From: CALBPI01 sp039814545
Lineage (GTDB): Bacteria; Pseudomonadota; Gammaproteobacteria; Steroidobacterales; Woeseiaceae
Assembly (NCBI GenBank): GCA_039814545.1
Contig: JBCCBB010000006.1
Location: 4,256 to 68,255 of the forward strand
Length of the DNA: 64,000 bases
Reading direction: 5' to 3'
The position numbers and the translations under genes are program-made. Shown piece by piece: positions 25,182 through 34,904 of this stretch; positions within the stretch are counted from its first letter, which is position 1; the number at the start of each line of letters is the position of its first letter. The notes beneath the pieces are model-generated. The model made no database searches and was not told the origin of the DNA. It worked only from the letters and a program-made list of their open reading frames with translations.

Positions 25182-26612
25182 ATGCGCGACTACCTAAAGT
25201 TCTACATCAACGGGAAATGGGTTGACCCGGCCGAGCCGGCCACGATCGAGGTCGTCAACCCCGCCACAGAGCAGCCGTTCGCGCGTGTGAGCGCAGGCAG
25301 CGCCGCCGACGTCGATCGCGCCGTCGCCGCGGCACGGGCGGCATTCGAAAGCTGGTCCCAGTCGACTGTCGAGGACCGAGTAGCGCTGTTCGAGCGCATC
25401 GTCGCGGGCTACAAGGCGCGCATGGGCGAGCTGGGTGCCGCCATCAGTGAAGAAATGGGCGCGCCGGCCGGATTCGCCACGAAGGTGCAGGCGGGCTCGG
25501 GGCTCGGCCACTTCATCACGATGCAGAAGCTCTTGCCCAAATTTGAGTTTCAAGAGCAGAAGGGTGATCACTTCCTGAGCCGCGAGGCCATCGGCGTCTG
25601 CGGGCTCATCACGCCCTGGAACTGGCCGCAAAACCAGATTGCCTGCAAGGTCGCACCCGCGCTTGCCGCGGGCTGCACGATGGTGCTCAAGCCCAGCGAG
25701 GTGGCGCCCATCGACGCGATGATCCTGGCCGAGATTCTCGATGAGGCCGGCGTGCCGCCGGGCGTGTTCAACCTCGTCAACGGCGACGGCCCGTCTGTGG
25801 GTGCCGCCATGTCCGCGCACCCCGACATCGACATGATGTCCTTCACGGGCTCGACGCGCGCGGGCGTGGCTGTGGCCAAGGCGTCAGCTGACAGCGTCAA
25901 GCGTGTGGCGCAGGAACTCGGCGGTAAGTCGCCCAATGTGCTGCTCGACGACGTGGACCTTGAGGCCGCCGTGACCAGTGGTGCGCGCCAGGTGTTTGCG
26001 AACTCGGGCCAGTCCTGCAATGCGCCCACGCGCATGATCGTGCCGCGCGCGATGCTCGCAGACGCCGCGGCGATCGCTGCGAAGGTGGCCGAGAAAACGA
26101 CGGTCGGCGATCCCAACGACGAGGACACGCGGATCGGGCCTGTGGTCAGCGAAATTCAGTTCGGGAAAATCCAGGAGTTGATCCAGGCCGGCATTGACGA
26201 AGGCGCGACGCTTGTCGCGGGCGGCACGGGTCGACCCGAGGGTCTCGACACGGGTTACTACGTGAAGCCCACCGTGTTCAGCGACGTCACCAATGACATG
26301 ACGATTGCGCGCGAGGAAATCTTCGGGCCCGTGCTCGTGCTGATCCCCTACGACCACGAAGACGATGCCATCGATATCGCCAACGATACGCCTTACGGCC
26401 TTGCGGGTTACGTGCAGGCGGGTGATCCGCAGCGCGCGGTCAGTGTGGCCGCACGTATCCGCGCCGGGAGCATCCACATCAACGGCCAGGGCCCGTCGCT
26501 CATGGCGCCTTTCGGAGGCTACAAGCAGTCAGGCAACGGTCGCGAGTGGGGGCCGCTGGGCCTCGAGGAGTTCCTCGAGGTGAAATCGGTGTTCCTGCCG
26601 AAGTCAGCCTGA
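25182..26612 (+). CDS. NAD(P)-dependent aldehyde dehydrogenase
   Basis: This is a 476-residue enzyme. ATG 25182 has AAGGA upstream and gives the normal ALDH start (FYINGKWVDP); an in-frame ATG at 25140 would add 14 residues. Motifs in order are the Asn of TPWNWP, K-P-S-E-V-A-P, FTGSTRAG, ELGGKSPNVLL with the general-base Glu, the catalytic Cys in N-S-G-Q-S-C-N-A, and EEIFGPVL. It oxidises an aldehyde to its acid. The substrate cannot be inferred with confidence. It converges on glgX, overlapping by 9 bases at 26604-26612. Confidence 0.9.
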   Translation: MRDYLKFYINGKWVDPAEPATIEVVNPATEQPFARVSAGSAADVDRAVAAARAAFESWSQSTVEDRVALFERIVAGYKARMGELGAAISEEMGAPAGFATKVQAGSGLGHFITMQKLLPKFEFQEQKGDHFLSREAIGVCGLITPWNWPQNQIACKVAPALAAGCTMVLKPSEVAPIDAMILAEILDEAGVPPGVFNLVNGDGPSVGAAMSAHPDIDMMSFTGSTRAGVAVAKASADSVKRVAQELGGKSPNVLLDDVDLEAAVTSGARQVFANSGQSCNAPTRMIVPRAMLADAAAIAAKVAEKTTVGDPNDEDTRIGPVVSEIQFGKIQELIQAGIDEGATLVAGGTGRPEGLDTGYYVKPTVFSDVTNDMTIAREEIFGPVLVLIPYDHEDDAIDIANDTPYGLAGYVQAGDPQRAVSVAARIRAGSIHINGQGPSLMAPFGGYKQSGNGREWGPLGLEEFLEVKSVFLPKSA

Positions 26613-28664
26613 CGCGCGCGGCCAGCGCACGCAGACGAGGCTGCGGTCGACGAGCGTGAGCTCGCCAGCCTCGGGACCCGCCTGATCGGGATGGCTCGAG
26701 AAGGCGAGCTGCCAGGCGCCAGTGTCGGCAATGTCGGGCAGGGCAAAGGGCACGTCGCAGCCCGTCGGGTTCATGAGTACAGCGACCGCTTCGTCTTTGG
26801 GCGACTGCGGTGCGTCATTGTCCGTGGCGACGAGCAGCATGGTCAGTGCCTGCGCGTGGTGCCAGTCGATGCCCTCGAGCGGCCGGCTGTCGGGCGCAAG
26901 CCAGTCGATATTAGGCACGCCTGACGCGTTGGCACTCGCGCCGTGCCGATAACCAGCCTGGCGCAACAACGGTGTGCTGCGCCGCAAAGCGATGAGCTGC
27001 CGGACGGCGTCGAGGAAATCGGCGTCCACGTCTTCCCAGTCGACCCAGCTCATCGCGTTGTCTTGCGCGTAGGCGTTGTTGTTGCCCTGCTGCGTGCGGC
27101 CGAATTCATCGCCCGCCAGCAGCATCGGTGTGCCCTGCGCGAGGAACAAGGTTGCCAGCAGGTTCAGACGCTGACGCCGGCGTAAAGCCTCGATATGTGG
27201 ATTGTCTGTGGGCCCTTCGACGCCGTGGTTGGCCGAGAAATTGTGTTGGTGGCCGTCGCGGTTGTTTTCGCCGTTTGCTTCGTTATGCGGTCGGTCGTAG
27301 CTCACGAGATCGCGGAGTGTGAAGCCGTCGTGGCTCGTGATGAAGTTGACGCTGGCCCAGGGTGGCCGACCGCTACCTTCGAACACGTCGGCCGAGCCGT
27401 GCAGGCGGCGCGCCATAGCTGGCGACTGGCGCTCGTCGCCGTGCCAGAACTGCCGCGAGACATCGCGGAAGCGGTCGTTCCATTCGGCCCAGGGTGCTGC
27501 GAAGTGGCCAAGCTGGTAGCCGCCCGGCCCGATGTCCCAGGGTTCGGCGACGAGTTTCGTGTGACGCAGGACTTCGTCTTCGGCGATCTTGCGCAGCATC
27601 GGGTGCGTGTTGTCGAAGCCCGTGAAATAGCGTCCGAGGATGGGTGCCAGGTCGAAGCGGAAGCCATCCACGCCCATCTCACCGGCCCAGTAGCGCAGGC
27701 TGTCGACAACAAGCTGCTGTGTGGCCCAGTGGTCGGCGTTAATCGTGTTGCCCGTGCCCGTGTCGTTCACGTAGTCACCGGGCGCCTGCGGCAACACGCG
27801 GTAGTAGGCCAGGTTGTCGATGCCACGCAGCGAGAGCGTGGGGCCTGATGCGTTGCCCTCGGCGGTATGGTTGTAGACCACATCGAGGATAACCTCGAGG
27901 CCGGCATCGTGCAGCGTGTCGACCATCTCGCGAAATTCGGTGACGGGATCGTCGCCCGCGTAACGTGGCATGGGCGCGAAGTACGAAAGTGTGTTGTAGC
28001 CCCAGGTATTCGACAGGTCGCGCTGCGCGAGAAAATGCTCGTCCACAAACGCGTGCACGGGCATCAATTCGACCGACGTGACGCCGAGTGCTTTCAGGTA
28101 CTCGACGACCTGGCCGTTGGCGAGCCCGCGGAAGCGGCCGCGTTCGTGGTCATCGAGCGCCGAGTGGCGCATCGTGAAGCCGCGCACGTTGAGCTCGTAG
28201 AACATCGTGTCGCGCCACGGCACCTGCGGCCGTCGGCGCACCGTCGGCCCTTCGGCTGTGACGACACCGCGCGGCACGTAGGGTGCGCTGTCGCGTCGGT
28301 CGGCCAGCGCGCCGCCGCGGCCGCGATGTGCGAACAGCGTTGGGTGCCACTGGAAGGGTCCATCGATCTGGCGGGCGTACGGGTCGAGCAACAGCTTGGC
28401 CGGGTTGCAGCGCAGGCCCTTGGCCGGTGCCCAGTCGCCATGCACGCGGTAGCCGTAGCGCTGCCCCGCCGTGAGTCCGGGCACGAAGCCGTGCCAGGTA
28501 TCACCCGAGCGCGCGGGCAAGTCGAGTTTGTTCGTCTCATTGCCTTCGGCATCGAACAAACACAACTCAACGCGCTGCGCCGCCGACGAGAACAGCGCGA
28601 AGTTCACGCCGTCGTCTGTGACGGTTGGGCCTGGGCGCGCGGGGTCGCCCGCTTCGATGATCAC
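26604..28664 (-). CDS. glgX: Glycogen debranching enzyme (isoamylase type)
   Basis: This is a 686-residue GH13 enzyme that hydrolyses alpha-1,6 branches in phosphorylase-limit dextrin. The start is GTG 28664, overlapping the glgP stop by GTGA (28661-28664); a longer ATG start would lie inside glgP. An N-terminal CBM48-type domain (VNFALFSSAAQRVELCLFD) leads into the catalytic barrel with VVYNHTAEG, G-F-R-F-D-L-A-P (nucleophile Asp), LVAEPWDIG (acid Glu) and FITSHDGFTLRDLV. It is the last gene of the glycogen operon. Confidence 0.95.
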   Translation of the reverse strand: MIIEAGDPARPGPTVTDDGVNFALFSSAAQRVELCLFDAEGNETNKLDLPARSGDTWHGFVPGLTAGQRYGYRVHGDWAPAKGLRCNPAKLLLDPYARQIDGPFQWHPTLFAHRGRGGALADRRDSAPYVPRGVVTAEGPTVRRRPQVPWRDTMFYELNVRGFTMRHSALDDHERGRFRGLANGQVVEYLKALGVTSVELMPVHAFVDEHFLAQRDLSNTWGYNTLSYFAPMPRYAGDDPVTEFREMVDTLHDAGLEVILDVVYNHTAEGNASGPTLSLRGIDNLAYYRVLPQAPGDYVNDTGTGNTINADHWATQQLVVDSLRYWAGEMGVDGFRFDLAPILGRYFTGFDNTHPMLRKIAEDEVLRHTKLVAEPWDIGPGGYQLGHFAAPWAEWNDRFRDVSRQFWHGDERQSPAMARRLHGSADVFEGSGRPPWASVNFITSHDGFTLRDLVSYDRPHNEANGENNRDGHQHNFSANHGVEGPTDNPHIEALRRRQRLNLLATLFLAQGTPMLLAGDEFGRTQQGNNNAYAQDNAMSWVDWEDVDADFLDAVRQLIALRRSTPLLRQAGYRHGASANASGVPNIDWLAPDSRPLEGIDWHHAQALTMLLVATDNDAPQSPKDEAVAVLMNPTGCDVPFALPDIADTGAWQLAFSSHPDQAGPEAGELTLVDRSLVCVRWPRASG

Positions 28665-31150
28665 CAGTCCCCGAGCGGGGTCAGCCGCCAGATGTCGTCG
28701 TTGTACTGGTGCATCGTGCGGTCCGTCGAGAACCGTCCCGAGGCGGCCGCGTTTAGGATGCTCTTGCGCGTCCATGCTTCAGAGTCGGCGGCCAGCGTAT
28801 CGACGTCGTTTTGTGCCGCCAGGAAGCCTGCGAAATCGGCTGACGTCATCCACGGGTCATGCGGGTCGCGCAGCGACGCAATGATACCGTCGAAGATGCC
28901 GGGCTCGCGCTGGTTGAAATGCCCCGACTCAAGCAGACGAACGACGGCCGCAAGGTCAGGGTCCGCCGCAATGATCGCGGCCGGGTTGTAGCTACCTTGG
29001 GTGGCTTGCACCTCCTCGACGGTCAGGCCGAACAGGAAGAAGTGGTCTTCGCCTACGGCTTCGCGAATCTCGACGTTGGCGCCATCGAGCGTGCCGATGG
29101 TCAGCGCGCCATTCATCATGAACTTCATGTTGCCCGTGCCCGACGCTTCCTTACCGGCTGTTGAGATCTGCTCAGAGAGTTCCGCAGCGGGGCAGATACG
29201 TTCCATGGCCGAGACGTTGTAGTCGGGGTAGAAAACGAGTCGCAGCAAGCCCTCGGTGCGCGGGTCGTTGTTCACGACCGTCGCCACATTGTTGATGAGT
29301 TTGACGATCTCCTTGGCGCGCACGTAACCGGGCGCGGCCTTGCCGCCGATGATGACGGCGCGTGGCTGCATGCCGTCAGTTTCGCCTGCAGAGATGCGGA
29401 TGTAGCGGTGGATGACGTGCAGCACGTTGAGCAGCTGGCGCTTGTACTCGTGGATACGTTTGACCTGCACGTCGAAGATCATGTCGGGCGTGAGCTTCAC
29501 GCCCGTGCGCTCGCGAATATCACGCGCCAGCAGCAGTTTGTTGTGGCGCTTGGACGCACGCCAGGCGTCGCGGAACGCGGCATCGTCGACGAGCGGTCGC
29601 AGTTGCTCGAGTTGCGGCAGGTCCGTGACCCAGCCGTCGCCAATGCGGCTCGTGATGAGCTCCGACAGGGCCGGGTTGCAGGCTGCGAGCCAGCGGCGCT
29701 GTGTCACACCGTTGGTCTTATTGTTGAACTTGTCGGGCGTGAGCGCGTGAAAGTCGCGGAACAGACCTTCTGTGAGCAGCGCCGAGTGCAGCGCGGCCAC
29801 GCCGTTGACGGAGCGGCTGCCAACGATGGCCAGGTAGGCCATCCGCAGCATGGGCGCGTGGCCTTCTTCGACGAGCGACATGCGACGCAGCCGTGTGGTG
29901 TCACCGGGCCAGCGCTGCGCCACGTCGGCCAGGAAGCGGGCATTGATTTCGAGAATGATCTCAAGCACGCGCGGCAGCAGGTCGCGGAACATGGCTACGG
30001 GCCACTTCTCGAGCGCCTCGGGCAGCAGTGTGTGGTTGGTGTAGGCCATCGTCGAGGTTGTAATGGACCAGGCCGTATCCCAATCCATTCCGTGGTCGTC
30101 CATGAGCAGGCGCATGAGCTCGGCAACCGCAACGGCCGGGTGCGTGTCGTTGAGCTGGAAGCAGTGCTTGTCAGCGAAGGTCGAGAAGTCGTCGCCGTGG
30201 CGCGCCTGCCAATCAGCGATGATGTCCTGCAGGCTCGCGCTGGCGAGGAAGTACTGCTGCCGCAGTCGCAAGACCTGGCCGTTTTCGTTCGCAGCATTCG
30301 GGTAGAGCACCATCGTGATGTTCTCGGCCGTGTTCTTGTCGCGCACGGCGTCGGCATAGCTGCCTGCATTGAACTCACCAAGGTCGAAGGCTTCCGCGGC
30401 TTCGGCCGACCAGAGGCGCAGCGTGTTCACGACGTTGTTGCGGTATCCCGGAACCGGCACGTCGTAGGGCACGGCCGATACAGTCTCCGCATCGACCCAC
30501 CGCCAGCCTATGCTGCCGTCGTCGCGCGCGTAGCTTTCGGTGCGGCCGCCGAAGCGTACCTGGCGCACGAGGTCGCGACGACGGATTTCCCAGGGGAAGC
30601 CGTCGGCAAGCCAGGAATCCGGCTCCTCAACCTGGCGACCGTCGCGCAGCTGTTGGTGGAACATGCCGTAGCGGTAACGAATGCCGTAACCGATCACGGG
30701 CAGCCCCAGTGTGGCGCAGCTGTCGAGGAAGCAGGCGGCGAGGCGCCCGAGACCACCGTTACCGAGGCCGGCATCGTGCTCGGCTTGCTCGACGTCTTCG
30801 AGTGCGATTCCGATGCGCTGCATGGCTTCACGCGCGGCGGGTTCCAGGTCGAGGTTGAGCAGGGCGTTGCCGAGCAGGCGCCCCATGAGAAATTCGAGTG
30901 ACAGGTAGGCCGTGCGCTTGGCATCGGCCTCGACGCGTTTTTGGTGCGTCTCCGACCAGCGCTCCATAAGCCGGTCGCGCACGGCGTAGGCCAGCGCCTG
31001 GCAGGCGTAAGGGTTGCCGGGCTCGAGCGCAAACTGCCCCAGCGTGAGGCTGAAGTAGTGGCGAAAGTCCTTGAGGATGGCGTCCGCATCCATGCCCAGC
31101 GTTTCTGCGGCAAGCGCCGCGTCGTGTTTGGCGGTCGGGTGTGTACTCAC
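28661..31150 (-). CDS. glgP: Glycogen/maltodextrin phosphorylase
   Basis: This 829-residue GT35 enzyme releases glucose 1-phosphate from alpha-1,4-glucan ends. The PLP-binding region E-A-S-G-T-G-N-M-K-F is intact and followed by the usual NGALTIGTLDGANVEI. Other hallmarks are LGNGGLGRLAACFLDS and NDTHPAVAVAELMRLL, and the full length matches the family. The start ATG overlaps the glgB stop by 4 bases (31147-31150). It links stored glycogen to glucose 1-phosphate and so to the zwf/edd/eda route further along the window. Confidence 0.96.
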   Translation of the reverse strand: MSTHPTAKHDAALAAETLGMDADAILKDFRHYFSLTLGQFALEPGNPYACQALAYAVRDRLMERWSETHQKRVEADAKRTAYLSLEFLMGRLLGNALLNLDLEPAAREAMQRIGIALEDVEQAEHDAGLGNGGLGRLAACFLDSCATLGLPVIGYGIRYRYGMFHQQLRDGRQVEEPDSWLADGFPWEIRRRDLVRQVRFGGRTESYARDDGSIGWRWVDAETVSAVPYDVPVPGYRNNVVNTLRLWSAEAAEAFDLGEFNAGSYADAVRDKNTAENITMVLYPNAANENGQVLRLRQQYFLASASLQDIIADWQARHGDDFSTFADKHCFQLNDTHPAVAVAELMRLLMDDHGMDWDTAWSITTSTMAYTNHTLLPEALEKWPVAMFRDLLPRVLEIILEINARFLADVAQRWPGDTTRLRRMSLVEEGHAPMLRMAYLAIVGSRSVNGVAALHSALLTEGLFRDFHALTPDKFNNKTNGVTQRRWLAACNPALSELITSRIGDGWVTDLPQLEQLRPLVDDAAFRDAWRASKRHNKLLLARDIRERTGVKLTPDMIFDVQVKRIHEYKRQLLNVLHVIHRYIRISAGETDGMQPRAVIIGGKAAPGYVRAKEIVKLINNVATVVNNDPRTEGLLRLVFYPDYNVSAMERICPAAELSEQISTAGKEASGTGNMKFMMNGALTIGTLDGANVEIREAVGEDHFFLFGLTVEEVQATQGSYNPAAIIAADPDLAAVVRLLESGHFNQREPGIFDGIIASLRDPHDPWMTSADFAGFLAAQNDVDTLAADSEAWTRKSILNAAASGRFSTDRTMHQYNDDIWRLTPLGDW

Positions 31151-33360
31151 GAGTCGGTACTCCTCGGCTCGTTGTCATCTGCGGGCTCAAGAATCAAGGT
31201 GGCCAGCGGCGGTAAGGTCAAAGTCAGTGAATGCGGCTGGTCGTGCCAGCCCTGAGGTTCCGTGTTCACGGCGCCGTCGTTGCCAACCCCGCTGCCGTCG
31301 TACTCGCGCGCGTCGCTGTTGAAGCGTTCGCGCCATTGGCCCGGCTTCGGTGCGCCGACACGATAGCCTTCGCGCACCACGGGCGTCATGTTGACAACGC
31401 AGAGCGCGACGCGGCCTTCGCCGTCGAAGCGCAGCCAGGAGAACACGCTGGCGTCGGCGTCTTTCCAGTCGAGCCAGGTGAAGCCCGCGCCGTCGAAATC
31501 CTGCGTGTGCAGTGCGGGCGTGCTGCGGTAGACGTGGTTCAGGTCGCGTACTAGCTGTTGCATACCGGCATGCGGTGCAAAGGCCGTCAGGTGCCAGTCG
31601 AGTGACTGATCATGATTCCACTCGTCGTGCTGGGCGAACTCGCCGCCCATGAACAAGAGCTTCTTGCCCGGGTGTGCGTACATGAGACCAAAGTAGGCGC
31701 GCAGGTTGGCGAAGCGCTGCCAGTCGTCGCCGGGCATGCGACCCAGCAGCGAGCGTTTGCCGTGCACGACTTCGTCGTGCGAGAGCGGCAACACAAAATT
31801 TTCGTCAAACGCGTAGACGAGACCGAACGTGATCTTGTCGTGATGGTAGCGACGGTGGATGGGGTCTTCGCCCATGTAGGTCAGGCTGTCGTTCATCCAG
31901 CCCATATTCCATTTGAACGTAAAGCCCAGGCCGCCATCGTAGGTTGGCCGCGAGACGCCGGGCCAGGCTGTTGATTCCTCGGCGTAGGTGGTCGCGCCCA
32001 GCGCGTGCACGGTCTCATTGAGACGCTTGATGAAGGCGACGGCCTCGAGGTTTTCATTGCCGCCGTGTTCATTCGGTACCCACTCGCCATCTTCACGCGA
32101 GTAGTCGAGGTAAAGCATCGAGGCCACGGCGTCCACGCGCAGGCCGTCGATGTGGAAGGCTTCAATCCAGTAACGTGCGCTGCCGATGAGGTAGTTGACG
32201 ACCTCGTTGCGGCCGTAGTTGAACACGAGCGTTCCCCAGTCGGCGTGCTCGCCCTGGCGTGGGTCGGCGTGTTCGTAGAGTGCGCTGCCATCGAAGCGAC
32301 CGAGGCCGTGCGTGTCGCGCGGGAAGTGCGCGGGTACCCAGTCGACGATGACGCCGATGCCGGCCTGGTGGCACTGGTCCACAAAGTAGCGAAAGTCATC
32401 GGGCGAACCGAAGCGCCAGGTGGGTGCGAACAGGCCGATGGGCTGGTAACCCCAGGAGCCATCGAACGGGTGCTCGGTGACGGGCAGCAATTCAATGTGC
32501 GTGAAGCCCATGTCGACGACGTAAGGCACGAGCGTCTCTGCGAGCTCGCGGTAACTGAGCCAGTCGCCGTCGCCATTGCGACGCCATGAGCCGAGGTGCA
32601 CCTCGTAGATGGCCTGCGGCGTGGCCATGGAGGGCGAGCCGCGTTCTGCGGCGATCCAGTCGGCGTCGCCCCAGGCGTAGTCACTCTCGGTGACGATGGC
32701 AGCGTTGCCGGGCGGCGGCTCAAACGCGTTGCCGTAAGGGTCCGTTTTCTCAGGCAACAGCGTCCCCGCGGCGTCGAGCAGCTCAAACTTGTAGTGCGCG
32801 CCGTCGCTGACGTCGGGCACGAATAGCTCCCAGACCCCAACGCCCGGATGGCGACGCATCGGGTGGCGGCGGCCGTCCCACTGATTGAAATCACCAATGA
32901 CGCTCACGCGGGACGCGTTGGGCGCCCAAACAGCGAAACGCGTGCCACGCGTGCCTTCACAGGTCACCACGTGCGCGCCCAGCGTGTTGTAGATGTTCTC
33001 AAGCCGGCCTTCGCCAAGCAGATGCAGATCGACATCGCCGAAGCTTGAGCAGAAAGCGTAGGGGTCGCGCAGGTCCGAGCGGGCACCGTCGGCCCAGACG
33101 ACCCGAAACCGGTAGTCGGCCGTATCCACGCGGCCGGCAAAAACGCCGTCGGCGTGAATGCGCCGCAGCGCCGAGACTTTATTGCCGTCGTCATCGATCA
33201 GGTGCACGGACTCGGCGCCGGGTTGCAGCGTCACGACCGTGTCGTAGTCGCCGCGGCTGTGGCGCCCGAGCACCGCAAACGGGTCGGGGTGCCGGCCATC
33301 GGCCAGCAGTTTCAGATCAGCGGGCGAGGGCAGCGGGCCGCGTTCAGTGTGCGAAGCCAT
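31147..33360 (-). CDS. glgB: 1,4-alpha-glucan branching enzyme
   Basis: This 737-residue GH13 enzyme introduces alpha-1,6 branches. The start chosen is ATG 33360, overlapping the glgA 3' end by 17 bases; the frame extends further upstream, but that part lies inside glgA. There are two N-terminal beta domains, one with HPDPFAVLGRH and one with FAVWAPNASRVSVIGDFNQWDG. The catalytic barrel has VDWVPAHFP, G-L-R-V-D-A-V-A-S-M (nucleophile Asp), T-Y-A-E-E-S-T (acid Glu) and LPLSHDEVVHGK. The C-terminal beta domain is complete. Confidence 0.95.
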   Translation of the reverse strand: MASHTERGPLPSPADLKLLADGRHPDPFAVLGRHSRGDYDTVVTLQPGAESVHLIDDDGNKVSALRRIHADGVFAGRVDTADYRFRVVWADGARSDLRDPYAFCSSFGDVDLHLLGEGRLENIYNTLGAHVVTCEGTRGTRFAVWAPNASRVSVIGDFNQWDGRRHPMRRHPGVGVWELFVPDVSDGAHYKFELLDAAGTLLPEKTDPYGNAFEPPPGNAAIVTESDYAWGDADWIAAERGSPSMATPQAIYEVHLGSWRRNGDGDWLSYRELAETLVPYVVDMGFTHIELLPVTEHPFDGSWGYQPIGLFAPTWRFGSPDDFRYFVDQCHQAGIGVIVDWVPAHFPRDTHGLGRFDGSALYEHADPRQGEHADWGTLVFNYGRNEVVNYLIGSARYWIEAFHIDGLRVDAVASMLYLDYSREDGEWVPNEHGGNENLEAVAFIKRLNETVHALGATTYAEESTAWPGVSRPTYDGGLGFTFKWNMGWMNDSLTYMGEDPIHRRYHHDKITFGLVYAFDENFVLPLSHDEVVHGKRSLLGRMPGDDWQRFANLRAYFGLMYAHPGKKLLFMGGEFAQHDEWNHDQSLDWHLTAFAPHAGMQQLVRDLNHVYRSTPALHTQDFDGAGFTWLDWKDADASVFSWLRFDGEGRVALCVVNMTPVVREGYRVGAPKPGQWRERFNSDAREYDGSGVGNDGAVNTEPQGWHDQPHSLTLTLPPLATLILEPADDNEPRSTDS

Positions 33361-34900
33361 AAAGCTTCTCCATGTAATCGCGCGCGGCGTCAGACCAGGG
33401 GAATCGCGCGTGGCTGGCAGCCTCCGCGATGTCGGCGTAACTCTCGGGCGCCTCGCGGAACATCGCGATGGCCTCGTGGGTGCGGGCGATGAACGCGTCG
33501 GCTTGCGCTGCGGCGCCGTCGCCCGCAAACGTGAACCCGGTGAGCTCGTCGGCGACCGTGTCATTGAGGCCGCCGACCGCGTGCACGAGGCAGGGTTGCG
33601 ATGACCGCATGGCCAGCATCTGGCTGATGCCGCAGGGCTCGTAGCTCGACGGCATCAGAAACAGGTCGCCGCCGCGGTAGAGCGCGTCGGCCAGCGTTTC
33701 CGAGAACCCGCGCAGGAATACGAGACGGCGGTCGCGCTGTGAAGCCTCGACCAGGGTCCGTTCGATGTCGGGGTCGCCCGTGCCGACGAGCGTGAGCATG
33801 CCGTCGGGGTCGAGTGCGTCGAGTGCGTGCTCGAGCGCGGTTCGGCCGTCCTCACGTGGCTGCATAGCGATCGCTAGCTTTTGGTCGGTCAGCCGGCCGA
33901 CGCTGGTCAGGAGCATCGATGGTTTCTCGGCACCGTGGGCCTCAAAGTTGGCGCGCGCCAGGTCGTGCAGTGCACCGTTGACGCGGTCTGACAGACGCCA
34001 GTAGTGTAGCGTGTGCAGGACCGTATCACGGACCGCCGGCCAGTCGAGTCGGCTGGCATCGACGTCGTAATCGCAGCCGTTTAGGATGCCGTGCAGTCGA
34101 CCCTCGACATCGGCTGCGAGCAACGCGTCTTGCAGGCCCTCGCCGCCGCGGTAGCCGCGCGCGGGATCGTCGGGCGAGAGAATCTCGCGCGCATTGGTGG
34201 GCGACACCGTATTCACGGCGTCGGCCAGTCGGATGCCGGCGAGCATCGGATTGAAGCAGTTGCTGTAACGCGGGTCAGCCACCACGCGCTCGCAAACGGT
34301 CAGCGCTGGAAACCAGGCGGACAGCGATGAGGTATCGTCGGCCAGAGGGCGGATGCCCTGAATCCCCAGATTGTGCAGCGTGAAGACGGTGCGCCACTGC
34401 TGCAATACCGAGAGTGCCGGCTCGTAGGCGCGCAGCACGGCCAGGGGTGCGGCGTGCCAGTCGTGCAGGTGCAGGATCGCGTCGTTTGCGGCGTGGGCCG
34501 GCAGCCAGGTCGCCGCCGCCGCGCACAGCAACGCAAACCGAGTGGCGTCCGTGGCGAACGGACGCAGCGGACCGTCGTCGTGGTAGATGCTGCCTTTGCC
34601 GTCACCGTTGAAGCCGTCGTGATCGAACACGAGATGCGTGACGCCGCGGTCATCCACGTGTTGCCAGCACTCGACGGACAGGGATGTGGCGCCAAACGGT
34701 ACGACCATGCGGGTCGTGAAGGTCATGCCATCGACGTGGTGCAGCTTGCCGTAGGACGGACACAACACGGTGACGTCAACGCCGAGCGCCGCGAGTGCAC
34801 GCGGCAGCTCGCGCACGACGTCACCGACGCCGCCCGCCTTGCCGCCGGGCAGGGCGCCGTTTTCCGACGCCACCATGTAGACATGCGGATACTCGCTCAT
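33344..34900 (-). CDS. glgA: Glycogen synthase (ADP-glucose)
   Basis: This 518-residue GT5 glycosyltransferase extends alpha-1,4-glucan from ADP-glucose. The ADP-glucose-binding K-x-G-G motif is present as G-G-K-A-G-G-V-G-D-V near the N-terminus. The C-terminal Rossmann half contains S-S-Y-E-P-C-G-I-S-Q-M-L, the conserved Glu-containing active-site block. It is slightly longer than the ~477-residue E. coli enzyme. It lies 4 bases after glgC and overlaps glgB, so the synthesis genes are tightly coupled. Confidence 0.93.
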   Translation of the reverse strand: MSEYPHVYMVASENGALPGGKAGGVGDVVRELPRALAALGVDVTVLCPSYGKLHHVDGMTFTTRMVVPFGATSLSVECWQHVDDRGVTHLVFDHDGFNGDGKGSIYHDDGPLRPFATDATRFALLCAAAATWLPAHAANDAILHLHDWHAAPLAVLRAYEPALSVLQQWRTVFTLHNLGIQGIRPLADDTSSLSAWFPALTVCERVVADPRYSNCFNPMLAGIRLADAVNTVSPTNAREILSPDDPARGYRGGEGLQDALLAADVEGRLHGILNGCDYDVDASRLDWPAVRDTVLHTLHYWRLSDRVNGALHDLARANFEAHGAEKPSMLLTSVGRLTDQKLAIAMQPREDGRTALEHALDALDPDGMLTLVGTGDPDIERTLVEASQRDRRLVFLRGFSETLADALYRGGDLFLMPSSYEPCGISQMLAMRSSQPCLVHAVGGLNDTVADELTGFTFAGDGAAAQADAFIARTHEAIAMFREAPESYADIAEAASHARFPWSDAARDYMEKLYGFAH

Positions 34901-34904
34901 GGCC